From assembly GCF_964355755.1 (NCBI RefSeq), contig NC_092671.1, positions 67,001-131,000 of the forward strand: a stretch of DNA of 64,000 nt. The letters run 5' to 3'. This document shows positions 23,461-40,370 of the stretch, in pieces. The position numbers were made by a program, and so were the translations under genes. Below the pieces are notes generated by a model. That model saw only the letters and a program-made list of their open reading frames with translations. It was not told the DNA's origin and did no database searches. The DNA is from Antedon mediterranea (taxonomy: Eukaryota; Echinodermata; Crinoidea; Comatulida; Antedonidae). Every line of letters starts with the position of its first letter. The first letter of the stretch is position 1.

Positions 23461-25895
23461 AAGATTGAACATAAATATGTGAGGACAAACCCTGATGATG
23501 CTTACAATGCTTTTATCAACACTTTCAAAAAATTATATAATAAAAACTTTAAAAAAAAAGAAAAAGTTCAAGAAAATCACAAAAAGTATAAAAAGTTCAA
23601 ACAACCATGGATGAGCTCAAGACTCTTAAAGTCTAGCAAAAGAAAACATGTGTTGTACAACAAATTTATAAAACATCCCTCGTCTAAAAATAAGGATATT
23701 TATAAAGAGTTTAGTAAGTCATTTATGCGTACATGCAAAAAGGCAAAGAAATCATATTATGAAAATGTTTTTAACAATACTAAAGGAAATAAAAAAAAAA
23801 CATGGAATATTATAAATGATATTATAAATCCAGGTGGAGGCAAAAATAATGTTCCATCCACTTTTACATCTGGTGAAAAACTCATAGAGGGTTGTGAGCC
23901 TATTGCAAACCACATTAACGATTATTTTATTAATGCTGGTCTCAAGGTACGAGACAGTATTGAGCCATCAACGGCACAATACTCTGATTACCTGCTAAAC
24001 AGGCAAAGTAACTCTATGTTTTTCTACCATGTAAATGAGGAGGAAGTGTTAAAAGTGATTCAATCACTTGATGCAAACAAAACACCTGGTTTTGATGATA
24101 TTTCACCAAAGGTAGTCAAGGCAGTTGGTGATGCTATTGTAAAGCCCTTGATTTATATATTCAACGTATCTCTTCACTCCGGCTCAATACCGGAACAGAT
24201 AAAAATTGCAAAAGTAATTCCCATATACGAAAAAGGGTACCGTCATTTAGCCTCGAATTATCGCCCGATATCACTACTACCAATTTTCTCTAAAATCTTT
24301 GAAAAGATAGTCCATTCCAGATTGTATAATTACTTTAAAACTTACAATATACTAAATGATTGGCAATACGGCTTCCGAAACAATCATTCAACCTCCCACG
24401 CTATAATTGATCTGATCCACAAAATACTAAAGGCATTTGAAAACAAAGAGTTCGTAATTGCCACATTTATGGATTTGTCAAAGGCATTTGATATTATTGA
24501 CCACGGTATCTTACTGAACAAGCTATTCCACTATGGTATAAGAGGTGTTACACTAAAATGGTTCAGTAACTACTTAAAATTACGAAAGCAATATGTTTTT
24601 ATAAATGGTACTTCGTCTAATATTAAGGAGACTAGTATTGGTGTTCCACAAGGGTCCGTTTTGGGACCTTTGTTGTTTCTTGTATATGTAAACGATATAT
24701 GTAACTCAAGTACACAAATTGAATTAATTAGCTTTGCCGATGATACAACAGGATTCAAGTGTGGAAATAACCTGAACGCATTGGCAAACACTATGAATGT
24801 GGAACTAGATAGAATTAATATGTGGTTCAAAGCTAATAAACTTTTATTAAACACCAGCAAAACAAATTACGTAATCTTTAAAACTGCCCAAAGGCGTATT
24901 ATTACAACCAACATTGAATTGAAAATGAATAACATTACTTTAGAACAACAAAAAAATGTAACATTTCTTGGGGTTGTAATAAATGAGAACCTTTGCTGGA
25001 AAAATCATATAAGGCTTATTAGCAAAAAAACCGCTAGGTCTATTGGAATATTGATAAAAACTAGACATTTTTTTCCTAATTATATTTTAACAAATTTGTA
25101 TAATACATTAATTCTACCGCACCTTCAGTATGGAAACATTATTTGGGGCAGTACATATGATAGTACACTAGAATCCCTTCTTAAACTCCAGAAAAAGGCT
25201 GCTAGAATAATTTTATTTAAAAAGCCATGGCAACATTCTGAGCCACTGTTTAAGCAATTAAATATACTTAACATACAAGATATCAACAGAGTTACCGTCC
25301 TAGGTTTCATGGCCCAGATTAAAAGCAATGTTTTACCCAGACGAATCCAAATGATATTCAAAAGAAACGAAAATACTACCCATAATCTTCGAAATATTTG
25401 TAGCGTAAAACAACCATACTCTAGGTTAACGTCTGGTCAACATTTTATCAGTATTCACGGACCGAAACTATGGAACGAGCTCTGTAGAAATCACTTAGAT
25501 ATTGTTAACAAAAATAATAAAATACTAAAAAAATATGTAAAAAGAGACATTTTATCGAATTACAGAACTTAAAATGCTTCACTCATAAAATATAGATGCA
25601 TATATTATGCATTTGTGTTGGTGTGTGCGAGTATACACACATAGTACAAATAATCATGTTAAAAAAACAGTATCGCTTTTTGATGATGAACAACTCTAAA
25701 ATGTATATAGGAATGTTTTTTATTTATTTTGTATCTATTATGTTGTGTTTATTGTTTTATGTCTTTTATGTAAAAGGGTCCTGCGAAAACAGAAGTGTAA
25801 ACTTCTCTATGCAGGATCCTTGCCATCATTTATGCTATGAAACTGTATTTATAAACGATGAGTAAATAAATGTGAATTGAATTGAATTGAATTGA
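23461..25895 (+). mobile_element. 5'-truncated Jockey/CR1-group LINE with an intact RT frame and 3' tail
   Basis: One frame, open from 23461 and ending at 25572 (about 700 residues), covers the linker and reverse transcriptase of a non-LTR element of the Jockey/CR1/L2 superfamily. Visible motifs are KTPGFDDISPKVVK, SNYRPISLLPIFSKIFEKI, YGFRNNHST, MDLSKAFDIIDH, GVPQGSVLGPLLF and SFADDT, then a C-terminal region with LPHLQYGNIIWG and GPKLWNEL. The endonuclease domain is missing, so the copy is truncated. The 3' UTR (25573-25870) includes a stem-loop, and the element ends in tandem tgaat (25872-25893). No stop or frameshift within the RT frame, so this is a fairly young insertion. Confidence 0.93.
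25774..25821 (+). other. Stem-loop in the LINE 3' UTR
   Basis: The outer stem pairs aagggtcctgc with gcaggatcctt (one G-T pair). An inner stem agaagt/acttct closes a gtaa loop. Such 3' hairpins near the tail are known to be recognised by reverse transcriptases of several LINE families; the role here is inferred. Confidence 0.65.
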
Positions 25896-26099
25896 AATAT
25901 AGCCTGGTATAAACTGAAGATTGTCACACATGATCATAGGATAGTCGAACGTATTATAGTACTCCCTGTATTTACTGTAAAGACTGGGTTCGCTAATAAT
26001 AATAATAATTTTTGCGTCAGGACAATGCTTCGATAACCACTGGTCTTACAAGAATTAATTTTTGTCTCAAATTTGTCATATATGTATTTTTGTACACTT

Positions 26100-26345
26100 G
26101 AAGAATAATATCACTTTTGATATTTGACCTCAATGTTCACTCACCGAATAAACGGCGATCTTTAAATAAATTTCCCTCAATAAACGGTGACCATGTCACT
26201 CCCATGAAACATCATATGGAATAATCGGCGTCTATTTCCATTAGATTATACCCCCTCCCATTGAATAAACAACTTTCTTCCAATAAATGTCCACCTAAAA
26301 CCACCTAAACAATAAACAGCCCAGGCCGTTTTTTCAATAAATACG
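26100..26345. repeat. Degenerate aataaacgg-type repeat
   Basis: Loosely repeated phrases such as gaataaacggcgatc, caataaacggtgacc, aataatcggcgtc and caataaatacggtac at irregular 25-50 bp spacing. Probably an old tandem or transposon remnant; no coding sequence. Confidence 0.4.
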
Positions 26346-26408
26346 GTACTTTAAATCTAGCACATCTAGGGTCTAGCGTGCTGTTAAACAGAATAATCGG
26401 TTAAAAAC

Positions 26409-26777
26409 GGGTGTTTCGAAACTAGAGACCTGAGACCAGAGACCAGAGACCCGAGACCCAATACGAAAAGGGAGACCCACGTACGAAAAGGGAGACCCCA
26501 CTATACGAAAAAGGAGACCCCACTATACGAAAAAGGAGACCCCACTATACGAAAAGGGAGACCCTAATATACGAAAAGGGAGACCTAAATATACGAAAAG
26601 GGAGACCCAAATATACGAAAAGGAAGACCCAAATATACAAAATGGGAGACCCAAATATACGAAAAGGGAGACCCACTATAATAAAAGGAAACCCCACACG
26701 AAAAGAGAGACCACACTATACGAAAAGGGAGTCTCGTGTCAGGTCTCTGGTCTCGGGTCTCTAGTTTTGAAACACCC
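26409..26777. mobile_element. MITE with 9-bp target duplication and internal 22-bp array (Mutator-like by TSD size)
   Basis: Terminal inverted repeats of about 36 bp start GGGTGTTTC.AAACTAGAGA and differ at two positions. Both flanks read GTTAAAAAC (26400-26408 and 26778-26786), an exact 9-bp target-site duplication. The interior is about 12 units of 22 bp built on gggagaccc.ctatacgaaaa. No coding sequence. A 9-bp duplication fits Mutator-like elements; the family assignment is inferred. Confidence 0.85.
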
Positions 26778-26844
26778 GTTAAAAACAGATGATTTCATTT
26801 TTACAGAAACCGGTCATATATATTTGTCTACTTTTGGATTGGGG

Positions 26845-27095
26845 GGGGGGGGTGGGGAGGGGGTAGTTGAACCGGGGGTAGTTACCCGAGGGGTAGTTAT
26901 CCTAAGGGGGGTAGTTGTCCTAAGGGGGGTGGTTGTCCGGGGGGTAATTGTCCGGGGGGTTGTTATCCTAAGGGGGTAGTTGTCCTAAGGGGGTAGTTGT
27001 CCGGGGGGTAGTTGTCCGGGGGGTATTTGTCCTAAGGGGGTAGTTGTCCGGGTGGTAAACATCCGGGGGGTAACTGTCTAGGGGGTAGCTAGGTG
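26845..27095. repeat. G-rich irregular tandem repeat (gtagttgtccgggggg)
   Basis: Reverse-orientation relative of 22935-23375, built on gggggtagttgtcc with ccggggg or ctaaggggg spacers. It begins with a run of G near 26841. Quadruplex potential on the plus strand. Open frames across it (GVVVLRGVVV type) are repeat artefacts. Confidence 0.85.
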
Positions 27096-27159
27096 TCCTA
27101 GAACCAAGAGAAATAAATATATAAAGAAACAAAGAATGACCAAAACTCCGAGTTAGTTT

Positions 27160-27340
27160 GGATTCAAGTTCAAGTTCAAGTTCAAATTTATTCACATAAT
27201 GCAAACATATACAAAATATAAAAGATACAAGTGGTTGGAAATTAAGTAAAAAATAGTTGCATTATGCCTGGAGAATACCATTTAAACCCCAAGGGGCTTT
27301 AAGCCTGGATCCACCAGAAAGGATTCGTTGGTGGTAAGAT
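27160..27340 (-). mobile_element. LINE 3'-end fragment
   Basis: On the minus strand the sequence runs through a 3' UTR-like region to gaataaatttgaacttgaac and a (TTGAAC)n tail. The body contains aaagccccttggggtttaaa, a small hairpin. Only the last ~180 bp are present, a typical 5'-truncated insertion just upstream of ILF2. Confidence 0.6.
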
Positions 27341-27678
27341 AAAAAAAGGAAAGCTTATTTATTTATTTTTATTATTTATTTTATTTATTTATTAGTCATC
27401 ACTTTTTTTATCAAAATAAAACAATATAACAATTGAGCAAAATAATGAAAAGAAACTTGTGTGTGTGCGCACTCAAGCGGCAGGAGGCCAAACAGTCTGC
27501 TGCTGCTGCTCATGCGCTTTGTGTGACACCGGTTTTTAAAGCGTTCTTCTCGTTTTTGTTTTTTGTGTGTGGCTGCTGGAAAGCTTTTGTTTGTTTTATT
27601 TTTTGAAGCCTTAAACAATAACATAGGTGTAGGAATACGGGTGTGGGACACTACTTGATACACATTTATTGAAGTACT

Positions 27679-33223
<5,545 letters not shown>

Positions 33224-34170
33224 AAAAGCACACAATGCTTCAGACACCACTTTCTTAATATTTCTTATTTAAACAAAAATTAATTATCATGTTAGATAGA
33301 AAAGTGATTCTTCTTACCCTTTTTGTCCACATCCATTTTACTACTAATATTCCTATTTAAATTGTCACAATTTATGCTATTCAGTGTTATCGATTTAAAT
33401 GAAACATTATCTGCCTAGTTTAAAACATACTGAAAAACTGTGAATTAAAATAACAAGTAAAACCTGATTCCTCCACTTTCAAATTTATGTCGCACTAGAA
33501 TGTTGTTTAAATTGAAACTGTAATATTTGTTTTTATTTATTATATTATCACAGTTGAGAGTATGTCATTATAAACTATACCTAGCAACGTTTTGCATAAT
33601 AGTCACTATTAGTGATTCATTCCTTACAAGTAGCATTTTATTTGATTGACTTGTGTGACCAACAGTTTATTTTACAAATATTTGTGCTAAGGGTTCTTAA
33701 GATTAAAGCTAAGCAAAATTATTGGCATTTTCATCAAAATGTTTTACTAAATAAAATGTGTCCCTGCATACTCAGTGTCAATAGTAACATGTGATGTATT
33801 TAATACTTAACACTATTAGTATTATGTACTCAGAGGTGCACTCGATAGATAATTACATTATTTTTACCTGAGACAACAATTGTCTCAGCATACATTAGCA
33901 ATATACATGTCAACGATGGGTTATTAATTATAGACCACACTGAGTTTTGTACTTTAATCCGAAATACCTCGTTATGGTAATATTTGGCCGAAGTTAGTGT
34001 TAACATCTACGCATATCTCTATTTGAATATTAGGCTGTTGATGTTTGAATGTCATTGATCGTCATGCTTCATTGCCCACGACATGCATGATCAATGTATG
34101 ATATCACGCATTTATGATGTATCATTACATGGCCAGAGGAAGTAATTTTCGTTTCTCCCTTGAATAAATG
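33224..34170 (+). other. ILF2: Probable ILF2 3' UTR
   Basis: AT-rich sequence after the stop codon. Candidate AATAAA signals are at 33750-33755 and 34162-34167. No other exon visible. Confidence 0.45.
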
Positions 34171-35831
34171 ATGTATTATCTTTTCTTTTTATTTACAAGC
34201 CATTCAAATTCATGCTGTTCGCTTCAAATTAATAATACATTCAAGTTTATGTGCTATATATTATAAGACACGTTGGACATTAAATATTGCTTCAGTACAT
34301 TTTATACATACCGATATTGCATTGATATTGATTTGATCGAAATGAAAACAAGGTATTCGGAAAGTGTTCTGTTACACCTCAATAAATTCAATAATTGTAA
34401 ATCTTATGACATTAATGGTTTTACTAGGTAAGGTCGCATGATAAAACACATGACAATGTGATAACATATAGGATTAGTGAGAATGTTTTAACGTCCGGTC
34501 GATTTTTAGTGCGTATGTAAGTTATTGAATAAGGTGGTTTGATAATTCTGCTCTACCACATCACGCTCATCTAGCAATTGTAAACAGTGTTTACGTCAGC
34601 AAAAATGAGAACGTCTGCGAAGGCAAAATCGTCCCAACACACAGTTTTGTATACTTGTAATATTGCTATATTATCAATTCAAAATGGATTTTAAATAGTT
34701 TGCCATAGTCTCAAACATGTAAATTCTTTATTGATCATCCTCCATAAAACACATTACGTATAGTCGTAAATATAAATGCAAATCTAAAATGAATACTGAT
34801 ACAAATCTCCCCCAGGAATTCGTTGAATTTGTTTTATTTGAATCCTGCAAAAATAAAAACAATTTGATTATCATTGAATCATGTGATTATTGTGTGTGTG
34901 TAAAAATCATTAATGCTAAAGGGATCTTGGTTTTAAAAAAAGGCCCTACTATTCGAGAGTGAGATAGCTCGTAGCCCAACTGTGTCATTTATTGAGAAAT
35001 TCGTATCTGATTTGATGGTGTGATGCTTTTATAGGCCTATTTTGTGATATGTTCAATAATTCTACTTTATATAGCGCCATCTCTCACTAGCAGCTTATTT
35101 TAATGCAAAAATATCGCCAACGTACAATGGTGATTTTTAACAACATTTTTGTACGTATTACGTAGTGGTGTTTCTTTGCAACAGAAGACCTTTCCAAACA
35201 AACCAATTCAGGTAAGTAGGCCTAAAAGCTGTTTTGCATCAACTGATTTATACTATTTAGGACACACACGAGTGGGTTGTGAAAGTGAGTAGATGCCACT
35301 GGTGTTCAGATAAAAAAGGGAATAATTACTGAAAAAACGTGACATATTTACAACTTGCGACCACCTGGGAAAAAAATAGAGAGAGAGAAAGATATTGACA
35401 TGGTTTGTTGCGATTTGGTTAGGGTACGGTTGTAAGTTTTATCAACCCGAACTATACATGGTTGGTTGTTTGGCACGTGTGTTAATAGTATTCCTAATTT
35501 CATACAGGCTTTTGGAAAGAGAATGCAAAAATAACTAGAATTATATCGTTTTACCAGCAGATAACATATCTTTATAACCTCATGGGTACACACACAAATT
35601 AATTATTTATAAATATCAATTTATAATGATGGGGTTAGGGGTAGAAATACAACAAAATTGTAATTGTAAGGAATATTTTACTACCTACGATGTTCCACCG
35701 AACTGATGGCACAAAGTGAAATAAGTCATCACAGCATATTCCTAGTGTCATTAATTTGAATGCCTTGAATATCGATCCCTCTAGGCTACTCAGGACTCAA
35801 ATCAATTGGAAACGATTTTAAACAACCCTAA
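34171..35831. other. Gene-free AT-rich DNA
   Basis: No coding similarity recognised on either strand, no tandem array and no clear transposon. Short open frames have no family features. Confidence 0.4.
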
Positions 35832-35982
35832 GGCTCTGTCTACTATCAAACTAGTTTGACACAAAAGTGTGATGTGCCCAAATATGGTAGTGATATTCCC
35901 AAATATGGTAGTGATATGACATCATATGGGCATGTCACATTTTTTTTCATATAAAGTTTGACAGAATGTAGACAGAGCTTTG
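35832..35982. mobile_element. MITE copy (gctctgtctac family)
   Basis: Terminal inverted repeats aggctctgtctactatcaaac and the complement of tttgacagaatgtagacagagct flank gtgtgatgtgcccaaatatgg. Same family as 8531-8687; this copy is better preserved. Confidence 0.75.
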
Positions 35983-36406
35983 CCAATTCTCACTGTTCGG
36001 ACCGATTTTGGCTCGTACGCGAAATTGTTATTATTCGAAGTCCAAAATTCCTAAGTATAACTTAACCTAACCCTAAATGTATAATGTTGGTGTTCTCCCT
36101 CGTGGCTTTTTTATATACATGGATGAGATGAACTTGTCTGTGAGTGCTTTTGATTTTAATTTATTAGGAAAATCATTATACAAAATACATACAACGTCAT
36201 GACATTAATTACTGACATCAAATACATACATTTATAAAAGATTTTCCAGGATAGCCCAAAAAGCAAATTAGCTTATTTCCACTGGGATCCCTAAATAACC
36301 GAAAACTAAAACTTAAGTATTAATTTGAATATAGGCCTATATGATTCAATGTTTTAGCTATTATATCCTGAAATCCTGTTTTATTATTAAAATAATTATT
36401 TTACTT

Positions 36407-36440
36407 ATCATCATCCTACTAATCTCCTGGCCTGTCACCC
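36407..36440. repeat. Left-hand remnant unit of the 44-bp array
   Basis: catcatcctactaatctcctggcctgtcaccc resembles units of the array at 36784-37295. It shows that the array existed before the SINE between them was inserted. Confidence 0.6.
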
Positions 36441-36446
36441 ATGATG

Positions 36447-36783
36447 TTTGTTTGTTTGTTTTTTTGTTTGTTTTATCTTTATACTGGGTGACCTCTTCAG
36501 TCAAAGACTGATCTCCCAGAGGGCCCAGTTGGTGATCAGTGGCCGTGATGCACTAGTAGGCCTACACCGGGGTAACCCCCTACTCGTCCCGAAAGATGTA
36601 CTAGGTTCTTTAAAGTGCACACGAGCAAGTTGTGTACACTGGACCTACGGTTTATAGTCCTTATCCGAGAAGACTCGTTCTACCACCAGAACCATGGAGT
36701 GAGTGAGCCTCGAACCCCTGCCGATGTTATGGCTACGTGATTACGGTTCCACTGTCTTAACCGCTCGGCCACTCACTCACTCA
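36447..36783 (-). mobile_element. tRNA-derived SINE inserted in the 44-bp array
   Basis: On the minus strand it starts with a tRNA-like head: the A box tggccgagcgg lies at 36771-36761 and the B box ggttcgaggct at 36716-36706. A ~220-bp body with cgggacgagtaggggg follows, then a (caaa)n-like tail, seen as gtttgtttgtttt on the plus strand. ATGATG stands on both sides (36441-36446 and 36784-36789) as a target duplication. The A box looks like class II (Ser/Leu) tRNA ancestry. Not a functional tRNA gene. Confidence 0.85.
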
Positions 36784-37295
36784 ATGATGAGCCATCACCT
36801 CCTAATCCTCAGTGATCTCCTCCTTGATGAGCCATCACCTACATAATCCACTAGCTGGTCTGTCCTTCATGATCAGTTATCACCTACCCAATCCCCAAAC
36901 TGGCCTGTCCTCCAGGATAAGCCATTACCTAACCTAATCCCCAGTGGCCTCCCCCTTAATGCGCCATCGCCTACATAATCCACTAGCTGGCCTGTCCTCC
37001 ATGATCAGTTATCTCCTACCTAATCCCCAAACTGGTCTGTCCTCCAGGATAAGCCATTACCTAACCTAATCCCCAGTGGCCTCCCCTTTAATGCGCCATC
37101 GCCTACATAATCCACTAGCTGGCCTGTCCTCCATGATCAGTTATCTCCTACCTAATCCCCAAACTGGTCTGTCCTCCAGGATAAGCCATCACTTAACCTA
37201 ATCCATTAGCTGACCTTTCCTCCATGATCAGTTATCCCCTACCTAATCCCCTAGCTGGCCTGTTCTCTATGATGAGCTATCGCCTACCTAATTCC
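36784..37295. repeat. 44-bp tandem repeat with a 132-bp higher-order unit
   Basis: Three 44-bp subtypes (ctacataatccactagctgg..., ctacctaatccccaaactgg..., ctaacctaatccccagtggc...) repeat in order. The word acataatcc stands at 36841, 36973 and 37105, exactly 132 bp apart. About 11-12 units in total. Confidence 0.9.
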
Positions 37296-38875
37296 CTGAC
37301 ATATCCAGGTTATTAATAACATGAGTTATATGTAGTTAGGTCAATAGTTTATTTAAGTATTCAAGTATTATAATGATCATTATCAGATCTTTTGAATGTA
37401 TGCCAAGTATACAGCGATCAGTATACCTGAATATAATCAAAAGATACATATGACTTAAATTGAATTAATTTAGGCTTTGATTAAAATTGTATAAAATAAA
37501 GCACACATAATGCCCCTGACCTTCATTTTCTACGGCCGAGTACAAAGTTAAGTTTAAATGGTAAGAAATAGTCACATACACAGCAAAATCCGGATTCTCA
37601 TTATGAGAAAAAAAAATTGTTTCAAGCAAACATTTTAAATATGCATAATACACATTCTTAACTATAAAATGTAGACATTCTCAAAAACTCATAATATACA
37701 GTAAAATGACACGCATGACTAAAATAAACTATGTTATGAGGTTTTAGTACTTCATCTACACTATTACAGATTATATAGAAATGTTATGAGTCTTACTGAC
37801 TACAGGATGTCATAGTCATATTCAGTTTTATTTTCAGAAAATATGATAGACGTTGCAACGTTATGCGATTCATATTATTTCCTTTTGTATTTGTTTAAAA
37901 CCGATTTCTAAATCAGAAATAACGTGGTGCTGGTTTTCAATATTTTTAACTAAAAAAAGGAAGTAAATATTTTGATGAATAATAATACTATACCACGGAA
38001 TGTAAAATATCTCATTATTGAAACAAGTTAATTGATAAGATACAAAATTGTATTTAGTTAATAAGTTAATAAAAATGTACGGTACTGAAAGACAATAATA
38101 ATGTTAATGTACAAACCTATGTTGTAGTTTCGATCATTATCGAGTAGAAAGACCGGATTTCCTGAAATAGATTTAGTTTCAGAGTGTTTGAAAGTCTTTT
38201 TTGTCCCAATTAGTTTGTTTTGTTATCAAATGAAGATTCCTTAGATATTAATAACATGATGTAAAATCAAATACAAATTAAACCCATGAAATACATCAGG
38301 CGATTTCGAACCGGTTTTACACACATGAGTTACATCATACAACAATTAGGATGAACCTATGATGCTTACTGTTGTCTTGGAATGTGCGCAGCACACGAAT
38401 GGATTATTATTAACCATCTTGATTGTGAAATAACGTTCTATGTCATACTTTTGGGGCGCTGGAAATTAATACTATATTATCTCATCAATCACCACAGTAT
38501 AATTAAATGGATTTAGCCATCATAAGTGAGCTTGTGTCATTCGACTTTTCTACTCAAAAATCCGATATAGGCCACGACGGTAAATTATAGCGTTAAATGC
38601 ATCGTTCATTTACACTCGAATTCAGGTCCTCCATTCCACTCAGGAGTAGAAGTATAGGCTACTGCAGTACTAATAACATTTTCCTACTTTATCACAATAT
38701 ATGTAGGTCAGGGTATGATGTACGATTTTTTTACGATGATTGGTAGAAGAAAACTAATTCAAACTTATTTTTAAATGCGAACATGGAGTATATGCCCAAA
38801 TTATTCGGAAATAATGCTCACTAACCCTGATAGAAATGACAGTCAGATATAAGACCAGTGCAATGTCGGTCTTCC
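37296..38875. other. Gene-free AT-rich DNA
   Basis: No exon, RNA gene or array recognised on either strand. Confidence 0.4.
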
Positions 38876-38877
38876 CT

Positions 38878-39150
38878 GGGTAGACCTCTGCCTCATGTGA
38901 CTTAGTGTCACAGTCATTATATTATGTTAGGCCCATTAGAGGTAGTTCGGTAGACCTCTGCCTCATGTCACTTAATGTCATAATATTATGTTAGGCCTAT
39001 TAGAGGTAGTTTGGTAGACCTCTGCCTCATGTGACTCAATATCATAATATTATGTTAGGCCTATTAGAGGTAGTTTGGTAGACCTCTGCCTCATGTGACT
39101 TTATGTCATAATATTATGTTAGGCCCGGTAGAGGTAGTTTAGTAGACCTG
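38878..39150. repeat. 64-bp tandem repeat, about 4.3 copies
   Basis: The word tagacctctgcctcatgt starts at 38881, 38951, 39015 and 39079, and tagacctg at 39143. Spacing is 70 and then 64 bp three times; the longer first unit has an extra cagtca. Confidence 0.9.
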
Positions 39151-39159
39151 CCCGATCCC

Positions 39160-40318
39160 TATAATTCAATTCAATTCGACAGTTATCTCCACCAAAATCA
39201 GCATAGTTTGTAGCCTACATTGACAAACAAAACAGCAAAAGTATCATTTGGTCGAGGGATGACATTATAGTTACGTCTCGTAAACGAATCAATTCTATGC
39301 TATTTTGGTTTGCATGACTAACATCCCTGCATGTTTCACCAATGGTCAGGTACCAATAAAACATTGCAGTTGGCAGCTCAGCATAATAAAATCGATAAGA
39401 CAAAAACAACATTAATTATATAGATGATTGTAATTCGTCAGGTAGTTGTATAGTCCTGTTTATAATTATGTTATTCTTAAGATTTTGCATGACAATGCAA
39501 ATCCTTTAATGAACCATATCACAGATTTACACCGGTTTCAAACTTTCCAGAAACGTAGATATGAACTCCATGAAAATTACTATTTTATTGATTGTTGTAT
39601 TTTTCAGAGCCCACAAATCTCAGAGTATATATATAATACTGTGACAGTTTTTGTATTTAATATATTAGGTAAAATTGAATTCGCAATTAGATTATATTTC
39701 ATAATGTTAATGAGTTTGCCTGACATAACGCTACTAAATATCAATTTATGTGCGTTAAAATTATTTCATTCATTACTGTCAAATTAACAAATATTTGGAT
39801 AGTTATTTATTATCTCATTCGATAATATTCCAAGTGTTGCTGTTCGTAATTCAATTAAATGGGACAATTACTAGTATAGCATTCTGAAAGCATTTAATAG
39901 TTTTCTGACAATTTGCAAGAAATTGTAAGGGCTGATACTACACAACAACATGTTTACTGTCTACATAAACCGTGAAAAAGAATACACAACCAACAACAGT
40001 AAATGAATTTGACTGCATTTTGCCCGCCTGGTTTGTCGTATGGCAGGCAACATAGTAAACCATTTTAAATCTCAAATTGTTTAGTATAAAACTAAAAGAA
40101 TTATGTCTATACAATCTAATTAATCAAGAAAGCAAAATAAATAACCAAAAGTTACTCCGATTCTTAACTGAAGTTTTATAAATATCTATACTAGAATAAA
40201 TAAAAGCTATAAGTCGATAATTATAAAAGAAATAAAAGGTTATTTGGATAACGTATCTGTAGATGTTATATAAACGCCAGCATTTTACATCGAATTATTT
40301 TCTCTTTAATCTCTTTAG
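39160..40318. other. Gene-free AT-rich DNA
   Basis: Contains a 113-codon frame at 39446-39787 without family features or codon bias; not called as a gene. Confidence 0.35.
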
Positions 40319-40370
40319 GTTTATTTGACGTACTTGGTTGAACCAGATGCCCTCGTCGAAGTGCTGATAG
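40319..40370 (+). CDS. Candidate isolated 52-nt exon, unknown gene
   Basis: A strong acceptor (tctctttaatctctttag) is followed by 52 nt and a gtaaac donor. The segment is GC-richer than its surroundings and open in one frame, reading VYLTYLVEPDALVEVLI plus one base. I do not recognise the peptide, and no partner exon is visible within several kilobases. It may be an exon of a gene with large introns, a non-coding exon, or chance. Confidence 0.25.

Noticed and set aside
26767-27204. Frames rich in GVVVLRG or PRTTTPRTTTP
   Set aside because: Direct translation of the G-rich tandem repeat in both directions.
36700-36782. A functional tRNA gene on the minus strand
   Set aside because: A and B boxes are present, but the acceptor stem does not close and the sequence continues into a SINE body and tail with a target duplication.
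39446-39787. 113-codon frame
   Set aside because: No domain, no codon bias and no conserved motif; a frame of this length is expected by chance in 64 kb with two strands.
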